Origin: Sphingomonadaceae bacterium PASS1
GTDB taxonomy: Bacteria > Pseudomonadota > Alphaproteobacteria > Sphingomonadales > Sphingomonadaceae
Assembly (NCBI GenBank): GCA_002255985.1
Contig: NKIR01000001.1
Location: forward strand, 242,914-306,913
Length of the DNA stretch: 64,000 nt
Reading direction: 5' to 3'
Shown here: positions 58,328 through 64,000 of the stretch, piece by piece
Numbering within the stretch: position 1 is the stretch's first letter
Layout: every line of letters starts with the position of its first letter
Made by a program: the position numbers and the translations under genes
The notes under the pieces: generated by a model
Told to the model about the DNA's origin: nothing
What the model saw: only the letters and a program-made list of their open reading frames with translations
Databases searched by the model: none

Positions 58328-59908
58328 GTGGCAGACAGTGGCGATCAGGATATACCGTTAGTCACTAAGCCGCCCAAAATTCCGCGTTCGGCCTATTTCG
58401 CGTTAGCCGTACTCGTGCTTACCAACCTGTTTAACATGCTCGATCGTTCTATCGTTGCGATCCTTGCACAATCGATCAAAGCCGATTTGAAACTCGGCGA
58501 TGCCGAACTCGGCTTCCTGCTCGGCACGGCCTTTGCGGTTTTCTATTCGGTGGTCGGCATTGCGATGGGGCGGATATCCGATTTCGTTTCGCGCAAGAAG
58601 ATGCTGGCTATGGGTTTGGCATTATGGTCGGTGATGACGGCACTCGGCGGCGCGGCCACGGGCTTTATGTCGCTTAGCGCAGCCCGTATTGGCGTGGGCG
58701 TGGGGGAGGCTGCGGCCAATCCTTGTTCGCATTCGTTGCTCGCTGACACGTTCCCGCCGCGCAACCGCGCGTTGGCGCTCGGCACTTATTTGACGGGCAC
58801 ATTCCTTGGTACTGCGATTGCGATGGCCGTGGGTGGATTATTCGTTCAAAAATGGCCGGATTTTTGCGCAGCCGTCCCGATTACGGGTGCCTGCGATGTT
58901 GCCGGATGGCGTGCTGCTCTGGTCACCGTCGGCGTTCCCGGATTGCTTCTGGCACTGCTGGTGCTGGGGATCAAGGAACCAGGCCGGTCGATCCGGCCTT
59001 ATCACGGCAGCATGTTTCGCATGATTTTGCGCGAGGTCGCGGCGGCATTCCCGCCGTTTACGCTTTCCTCGATCCACCGCGTTGGCGGGCGTGAGGGGCT
59101 GATGAAAAATCTGCAGTTGATTGCAATCATCGCCGCAATTGCCGTTTCGCTGATTTTGCTCACTGGGGACAAAGCTCAGTGGATCGCCTGTGCCTTGGGT
59201 GCTTATTCGATTTTCACTTGGGGTCAGGTACAAAGCTATTCGGACAAACCGCTCTATAGCGTGACCTACGGCGACAAAACATTTGCCCTCGGCGTTGTGG
59301 CGACGGCCTTGGTTGCCGCGATTATTTCAGCAGTTTCGGTCTGGACGCCCACACTGGCCATGCGCACATTCGACCTTCCCGTCGCTCAGCTTGGTCTCGG
59401 CCTTGGAATAATTTTTGTCATCGGATCGATTATCGGTGTGCTTTTGGGCGGTTGGCTTACCGACAAGTGGAAGGTGAAGAACCTGTCCGCGCCGCTGCAT
59501 ATCACGTCCATCGCACTGATCTGCACAATTCCCACCATGGCATTGATTGTCTGGGCATCCAGCATCGAGGTGTTTTTGGTCGCATACTTCCTAAAAAGCG
59601 TGTTCACTTCTATGTGGGGTGGCGGCATCGCCGCGATGATCCAGGACCTTGTTCTGCCCCGAATGCGCGGTGCGGCAGCGGCGTGCTATTCCCTAGTCGC
59701 GATTGTCGTTGGGTCGGGCATCGGACCTTATACAGCGGGCAAGGTTAGCGAGATAACGGGGTCGCTTGGAACAGGCATCATGAGCATCTTAGTCCTTGCC
59801 CCCCCAGCGCTCATCCTCCTGTGGATTGCGGCCAAACGGCTAAAAATGGAAACACCCGAGCGCCGGTTGAAGTTGGCCACCGATGCCGGAGAACAGGCTG
59901 CCGCGTAA
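58328..59908 (+). CDS. MFS transporter (spinster-like/OPA-type)
   Basis: This 526-residue carrier has 12 or more membrane helices: LTNLFNMLDRSIVAILAQSI in helix 1, GRISDFVSRKKMLAMGLALWS loop, and GVGEAAANPCSHSLLADTFPPRNRALAL (typical of spinster-like carriers). The middle loop is about 80 residues and well charged. It probably moves the cluster's acid or its conjugate. I chose the GTG at 58328, eight bases from AGGAG; a GTG at 58319 overlaps that site. A TGCA-type operator pair lies upstream. Confidence 0.9.
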   Translation: MADSGDQDIPLVTKPPKIPRSAYFALAVLVLTNLFNMLDRSIVAILAQSIKADLKLGDAELGFLLGTAFAVFYSVVGIAMGRISDFVSRKKMLAMGLALWSVMTALGGAATGFMSLSAARIGVGVGEAAANPCSHSLLADTFPPRNRALALGTYLTGTFLGTAIAMAVGGLFVQKWPDFCAAVPITGACDVAGWRAALVTVGVPGLLLALLVLGIKEPGRSIRPYHGSMFRMILREVAAAFPPFTLSSIHRVGGREGLMKNLQLIAIIAAIAVSLILLTGDKAQWIACALGAYSIFTWGQVQSYSDKPLYSVTYGDKTFALGVVATALVAAIISAVSVWTPTLAMRTFDLPVAQLGLGLGIIFVIGSIIGVLLGGWLTDKWKVKNLSAPLHITSIALICTIPTMALIVWASSIEVFLVAYFLKSVFTSMWGGGIAAMIQDLVLPRMRGAAAACYSLVAIVVGSGIGPYTAGKVSEITGSLGTGIMSILVLAPPALILLWIAAKRLKMETPERRLKLATDAGEQAAA

Positions 59909-59933
59909 CATGGCACGATTGAGGGAGAGAAAA

Positions 59934-61511
59934 ATGCGGATTTCGGTTGGGCTGGCTTTGGCTGCCATCGTTTTGGCACAATCGCCACAAGTTACTTTTG
60001 CAAAGCCGCGCGTGACAGCTGAAGCGGTTGCACTGCCGACGGTTTCAGCAGCCGTTCCGGTTACCGCCACATCCCGTCCCTTCCTCGGTGCGGCGGCGAC
60101 CATGGCCAAGGCCGGATATATCGAGGAGGAATTTTTCTTGTCTGGCAGCGCCAACGCCTACGACTGGACCGGCAAAGCGCGCGGCGTCAAAGTGGTCGCT
60201 GGTCCCGGAAAATATGTAACGCGCATTCTCGTTCGCCGCCCTAGCGACCCCAAGCGCTTTGGCGGCAATGTTGAGGTGACTGTGCTCAACGCCAGCCTGA
60301 ATGTCGATCTCGGCGGTCCGACCGATTTCGCTCGCATGGCTAAGCAGGGAGATGTGTGGATTGGTATCACCACCAAGGCGGTGACCGCAAACGCGCTCAA
60401 GAAATTTGATGCTGCGCGCTATGCCCCGCTTGATTGGAGCAACCCCGCGCCTCCCGACGGGCGCTGCGCCAATCCGACAATGATCCCGCCCTATATGGCG
60501 GGCGGCAAAGAGGTGATCGAGGCAATGGCCAAGGCGGGCATCAAGAACAGCTGGCCCGAATATGAAGATGGTTTGGTCTGGGACATGCTCGGCCAATTGG
60601 GGATGTTGCTGAAGAGCGAGGCACGCGACGGCATCCTGCCAGGCTTTGCCAAGCCGCATGTGTTCATGACCGGATTTTCGCAATCTGCGATCTATATCCG
60701 CACTTTTGTGGCGGGTTTTCACGACCGGTTCCGTGACCGGGACGGCAAGCCCGTGTATGACGGATATCTGGCGATTGTCGGCCCTGCAATGATCCGCATC
60801 AATCAGTGTGCGAAAGACATCGAACTGGAAGACCGTTTTCAGAAACTGACCCCGCCCGACGTGCCGTTTATCTCAATCTCTTCCGAGGGCGAAATGTGGC
60901 AAGCGCGACATACGCGTCAACCAGATGCGTTCACGCGGCGCGGCGGGATTGTTAGCTATGAAGTAGCGGGCTCATCGCACTCGGCGGCGGACATTCCCGG
61001 TAAGCCGATGGACACGCTGATGTTCGCGCCCATCCCCGATATGATGAAAGCCGGGGCACAATTGGGAGGGGCAGCGGTAAGCCCGAACCTGATACCGTTG
61101 GGAGCAAAGCCGAATGATTTCACCTGGGCGCCTTTGGTGCGAGGTGCGTATCAAAATCTGACTTTGTGGGCACGGGCAGGCATCAAGCCGCCGCGAGCAC
61201 CGGGGATCAAGCTCGATGCAAAGCTGGAGATAGTCCGCGATGTCAATGGTAATGCAGTGGGTGGGCTACGCTCGCCCTATATCGACGTACCGGTGGCGAG
61301 CCATACCGGCTATCTGACCGCCGGGGGAATGGGCGGAGTGACGGGCGCAAAAACAGCCTTTACCGCTGAGAAGTTGAAGATACTCTACCGCGATCAGTCG
61401 GATTATGCAGCAAAGTTCGGCGCGGCCACCGACCGGTTACTGGCCGAACGCTGGATATTGCCCGAAGATGCCGATGCGATGAAGGCAGCGGCGAAATTAC
61501 CCATACCCTGA
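59934..61511 (+). CDS. Exported alpha/beta-hydrolase-domain protein (large secreted esterase family)
   Basis: This is a 525-residue protein with a Sec signal ending near residue 24 (VTFAKP). The conserved opening TMAKAGYIEEEFFLSGSANAY is shared with the left-edge fragment at 1-202. Later it has VTVLNASLNVDLGGPTDF, the nucleophile-like elbow FMTGFSQSAIYIRTF (GFSQS) near 240, an acidic ISSEGEMW, and a His in GSSHSAADIPG near 350. It should hydrolyse an ester in the periplasm. ATG 59934 follows GAGGGAG; the earlier ATG at 59883 lies in the transporter gene. Confidence 0.83.
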   Translation: MRISVGLALAAIVLAQSPQVTFAKPRVTAEAVALPTVSAAVPVTATSRPFLGAAATMAKAGYIEEEFFLSGSANAYDWTGKARGVKVVAGPGKYVTRILVRRPSDPKRFGGNVEVTVLNASLNVDLGGPTDFARMAKQGDVWIGITTKAVTANALKKFDAARYAPLDWSNPAPPDGRCANPTMIPPYMAGGKEVIEAMAKAGIKNSWPEYEDGLVWDMLGQLGMLLKSEARDGILPGFAKPHVFMTGFSQSAIYIRTFVAGFHDRFRDRDGKPVYDGYLAIVGPAMIRINQCAKDIELEDRFQKLTPPDVPFISISSEGEMWQARHTRQPDAFTRRGGIVSYEVAGSSHSAADIPGKPMDTLMFAPIPDMMKAGAQLGGAAVSPNLIPLGAKPNDFTWAPLVRGAYQNLTLWARAGIKPPRAPGIKLDAKLEIVRDVNGNAVGGLRSPYIDVPVASHTGYLTAGGMGGVTGAKTAFTAEKLKILYRDQSDYAAKFGAATDRLLAERWILPEDADAMKAAAKLPIP

Positions 61512-61523
61512 GGCAAGCCCCTA

Positions 61524-61727
61524 TCAGTGGTCTTCATCGTCATGATCGTCGGGCGGAACGCATAAAATCGTCCATGCCTCAAACAGATACGACCGCGCCT
61601 TTTTCATCGCAGCCGCGGCAGAGGGATCATGCGGCGTCAACCGGATGATCAAATCGACCAATGCCTCATTAGCATCATAGGTTTCACGCCGCAGCGCAAC
61701 GCGTAGTTCATCAGTTTCATTTATCAT
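61524..61727 (-). CDS. Small acidic protein of unknown function
   Basis: This 67-residue protein has a helical middle (RRETYDANEALVDLIIRLTPHDPSAAAAMKKARSYLF) and a short acidic/His tail (DDHDDEDH) that could bind metal. AGGAAAC lies before the ATG, and it begins nine bases after the GMC stop, so it is probably the last gene of that leftward operon. I do not recognise a family. Confidence 0.6.
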   Translation of the reverse strand: MINETDELRVALRRETYDANEALVDLIIRLTPHDPSAAAAMKKARSYLFEAWTILCVPPDDHDDEDH

Positions 61728-61736
61728 CGTGTTTCC

Positions 61737-63335
61737 TCATTGGCTCGCATCCACGCGGATCATATCTGCGGCTTTTTCACCGATCATTATCGCCGGGGCA
61801 TTTGTGTTGGCACTGGGCATGATAGGCATGATCGAGCCATCCGCCACTCGCAGACCCGAAACGCCGCGCACTCGCAAGCGCGGATCGACGACCGAGCGGT
61901 CATCGCCGCCCATCCGGCAAGTACCAACAGGGTGATAGCCTATCCCTGCCGTGCTTCGGATACGTTCTTCCCACTCAGCATCGGTTTGCGGTTTTTGCGC
62001 AGGCGCAATTCGGCCCGTCAGATGCTTGGCAAAGCTGGGGGCGTGGAGGATATCATCCACCGCTTTCAGTCCCCGGATCAACGCCGCCATATCCTCCGGA
62101 TCGCCGACCAATCGGTGGTTGATGATGGGCGCATCCATTGGGTCGGCGCTTCGCAAACGGATTTCGCCTCGGCTGCGCGGCTTGGCGACATTGGTGTAGA
62201 CGACGATACCCGGCTTGTGATGCGGTTTGCGTGAAACGGGATCATAAGCGAAAGGCCCAAATTGCAGCTTGATGTCCGGATGGGCAAGGCGAGGTTTTGA
62301 ACGTAGGAACGCCATCCCCTCAACCGGTGTGATCGACATGATGCCGCGACCGCTGAGCAGATATTGGATCAGCCCCAGCCCGATATGAATAGGGCCCATT
62401 TTTGTGTTTACCGTTGGAATATCCACGGTCACGCTGGTCTGCACACTGGCATGTTCCTGCAAATTCTTACCGACGTCTGGCGCATCCACCTTCAACTCGA
62501 TCCCCAGCGCGCTAAGCTCTGCTGCCGGACCAATGCCAGAACGCAAGAGGATCGCGGGCGAAGCCAAACTGCTAGCACTGACAATCACTTCGCGCTTAGC
62601 GGCGACGGTTCTAGACTGGCCGTCTTTCACATATTGCACGCCCGAAGCACGACCATCCTCGATCAGCACCTTGCCGACCATGGCATCGGTGATAACCGTC
62701 AGATTGGGGCGTTTCATTGCAGGCTTCAGGAAAGCTAGCGCCGCGCTGGATCGTTGCCCGTTCTTCTGCGTGACATAAGCGATGAATGCGCCGTCGATGT
62801 CGCCCGCGCAATAATCCTCTACTTTGCGGTATCCAATGTCGGCACAGGCATCGACAAACGCGTGCGAGAGCGGATGGATTTTGCGTGGCAAGGCAACCCC
62901 CATCGGCCCGTCGGTCGCGTGCGATGCACTGGCAGAGCCATCAAAGCATTCGGAGCGTTTGAAGTAGGTCTGAACGCTATCCCAACCCCATCCGGTACAG
63001 CCCAGATCCTGCTCCCAACTGTCATAATCAGCGCGTGAGCCGCGGATATACATCATGCCATTGATCGAGGAACCGCCGCCGAGCATCTTGCCAGCGAACC
63101 ACATGGATTTGCGCCCACCCAGCGAAGGGTCAGGTTCAGTCATGTACATCCAGTCGGTCTTTGGTCGCCCGAGCAACTTCGCCGAACCCGAAGGCATTGT
63201 GGCAAGAAAGCCATCGCCAGGTCCGCCTGCTTCGAGCAGCACGACCGTACAATTCGGGTCTTCGGACAGGCGGCTGGCGAGCACACAACCCGCACTGCCA
63301 CCGCCTGCGATGACATAGTCGGCTTCGATACTCAT
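61737..63335 (-). CDS. GMC-family FAD oxidoreductase (choline/alcohol dehydrogenase-like)
   Basis: This 532-residue flavoprotein has YVIAGGGSAGCVLASRLSED near residue 7, the FAD motif MLGGGSSINGMMYIRG near 85, the second GMC signature ASSLASPAILLRSGIGP near 258, and the catalytic His in GYHPVGTCRMG with Asn in SANTNAPAIMIGE near 510. There is no export signal. It would oxidise a primary or secondary alcohol with a quinone or oxygen. The ATG at 63335 overlaps the SDR stop (ATGA); upstream frame to 63398 lies in that SDR. Confidence 0.9.
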   Translation of the reverse strand: MSIEADYVIAGGGSAGCVLASRLSEDPNCTVVLLEAGGPGDGFLATMPSGSAKLLGRPKTDWMYMTEPDPSLGGRKSMWFAGKMLGGGSSINGMMYIRGSRADYDSWEQDLGCTGWGWDSVQTYFKRSECFDGSASASHATDGPMGVALPRKIHPLSHAFVDACADIGYRKVEDYCAGDIDGAFIAYVTQKNGQRSSAALAFLKPAMKRPNLTVITDAMVGKVLIEDGRASGVQYVKDGQSRTVAAKREVIVSASSLASPAILLRSGIGPAAELSALGIELKVDAPDVGKNLQEHASVQTSVTVDIPTVNTKMGPIHIGLGLIQYLLSGRGIMSITPVEGMAFLRSKPRLAHPDIKLQFGPFAYDPVSRKPHHKPGIVVYTNVAKPRSRGEIRLRSADPMDAPIINHRLVGDPEDMAALIRGLKAVDDILHAPSFAKHLTGRIAPAQKPQTDAEWEERIRSTAGIGYHPVGTCRMGGDDRSVVDPRLRVRGVSGLRVADGSIMPIMPSANTNAPAIMIGEKAADMIRVDASQ

Positions 63336-64000
63336 GCGTTCAATCCACCATTGATACTGATGATTTGTCCGGTGATTTTTGCCGCATCGGGGCCGCATAG
63401 GAACAACGCCATGGGCGCGATGTCTTTGGGTGTCGGCAGGCCAAGCCCTGCCCTGTCAAAGGCGGTTCCCGCCCGCGCGGCATGTCTCTCAAACGCTGGC
63501 GTATCGGCGACAAAGCTGGGCGAGATACAATGCACTCGCACACCTTGGCGCGCTACTTCCAGCGCAAGATTTCGGGCAAAGCTCATAATCCCGCCGAATG
63601 CTGCGCCGATGACGGACTGACGCGGTGCGGCAAATTTGCCCGCGTCTGATGCAAAACCTATGATCGTGCCGCCGCGCACCGAAAGATGTGGCAGGGCGGA
63701 ATAGCAAAGTGTCTGGAAACTGCCCAACACCAGAGCTGCATGTTCGCCAAAGTTCGCAGGGTCTGCCTTGGCAAAGGGGCCAGCAACGCGCGCAGCGCCG
63801 GTTATGCCGCAGTGAATGACGGCATCGATACGCCGCGCCTCAACGGCAACCTTTTCGACCATCGCCTCAATGGCGCCGTCAGAGCGAAAGTCTGCGGGCG
63901 CGGCGATCAATTGGGCGTCGGTGACACGTTCGCGCAAACGCTCAACGGCCTTGGCCACGCTGTCCGCGCTCGACCCATGCACCGCAACGATTGCTCCGGC
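63332..64000 (-). CDS. SDR-fold protein without the YxxxK catalytic pair (N-terminus beyond window)
   Basis: The visible 222 residues begin inside Rossmann strand 2 (AGAIVAVHGSS) and show the SDR core: a VIHCGITGAAR segment for NNAG, strand 5 with FASDAGKF (Ser kept), and ISPSFVADTP after strand 6, ending in IISINGGLNA. At 63596-63610 the helix that should read YxxxK reads Ile-Gly-Ala-Ala-Phe, so both Tyr and Lys are gone. It is probably not a normal oxidoreductase, or has a non-redox role. It is coupled to the GMC gene. Confidence 0.83.
   Translation of the reverse strand, partial: AGAIVAVHGSSADSVAKAVERLRERVTDAQLIAAPADFRSDGAIEAMVEKVAVEARRIDAVIHCGITGAARVAGPFAKADPANFGEHAALVLGSFQTLCYSALPHLSVRGGTIIGFASDAGKFAAPRQSVIGAAFGGIMSFARNLALEVARQGVRVHCISPSFVADTPAFERHAARAGTAFDRAGLGLPTPKDIAPMALFLCGPDAAKITGQIISINGGLNA

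Noticed and set aside
1-64000. Mobile elements, prophage, CRISPR arrays, tRNA or rRNA genes
   Set aside because: No transposase, integrase, regularly spaced repeats or conserved RNA sequences were recognised; the only clear tandem repeat in a gap is the two-copy 24-base unit at 37334.

Overview
The window reads as chromosomal DNA of an alphaproteobacterium, most likely a sphingomonad (Sphingomonadales). The reasons are the moderately high G+C by eye, a large TonB-dependent receptor with a typical sphingomonad N-terminus, dense ATGA-type operons, and a mix of acyl-CoA dehydrogenases, SDRs, P450, Rieske oxygenase and non-phosphorylative sugar oxidation. I see no tRNA, rRNA, CRISPR, phage or insertion-sequence genes, and no recognisable transcription factor gene in 64 kb. 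The genus assignment is an inference.

Region A (about 1-37 kb) is a catabolic island for a hydrophobic, probably polycyclic or isoprenoid/steroid-like acid or alcohol. It starts with two exported hydrolases, then a malonyl-CoA synthetase / SDR / MatC-type transporter set. Next comes a minus-strand operon: SDR, alcohol dehydrogenase remnant, enoyl-CoA hydratase, two-domain beta-barrel-like protein, APH-like kinase, DUF6285-like protein. A plus-strand operon follows: P450, SDR, three NTF2/SnoaL-fold proteins resembling the bile-acid 7-alpha-dehydratase BaiE, a 3-ketosteroid-delta1-dehydrogenase-like flavoprotein, and a 2-oxoglutarate oxygenase. Then come a fused E1 2-oxo-acid dehydrogenase with a free lipoyl protein, a thiolase/OB-fold/crotonase operon, and a group of MsrB, a small membrane protein, a reductase and secreted hydrolases. 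The region ends with a Rieske oxygenase / paired acyl-CoA dehydrogenase / nitronate-monooxygenase-like operon, an amidohydrolase, a ThuA-fold protein, another acyl-CoA dehydrogenase, an Old-Yellow-Enzyme-type reductase without its iron-sulfur cysteines, an SDR, and a second thiolase/OB-fold pair. Together these could oxidise, desaturate, dehydrate and cleave a ring or side chain through CoA thioesters.

Region boundary (37-40 kb): a 367-bp regulatory gap with a perfect inverted repeat and a 24-bp tandem duplication leads into a TonB-dependent receptor that ends at a clear intrinsic terminator.

Region B (40-58 kb) is a sugar catabolic island centred on L-arabinose: exported GH51 arabinofuranosidase, aldose 1-epimerase, FucP-type permease, arabinose/galactose 1-dehydrogenase, SMP-30 lactonase, IlvD/Edd aldonate dehydratase, FAH-family AraD1-type protein and 2-oxoglutarate-semialdehyde dehydrogenase. 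This makes an apparently complete route from arabinose to 2-oxoglutarate. Embedded in it is a GMC flavoprotein with a Tat-exported gluconate-2-dehydrogenase subunit-3-like partner and a ThuA-fold protein, which suggests periplasmic 3-keto-glycoside formation.

Region C (58-64 kb) returns to the region A style: MFS transporter, a second hydrolase of the family found at the left edge, a choline-dehydrogenase-like GMC enzyme, and an SDR running off the right edge that lacks the catalytic Tyr/Lys pair.

Two short motifs recur in the promoters. A TTGCATTA/TATTGCAT-type element appears in most region A gaps and before the region C transporter. ATTGTATGAGT appears exactly before the two sugar operons. 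They are candidates for two separate regulons controlled from outside the window.
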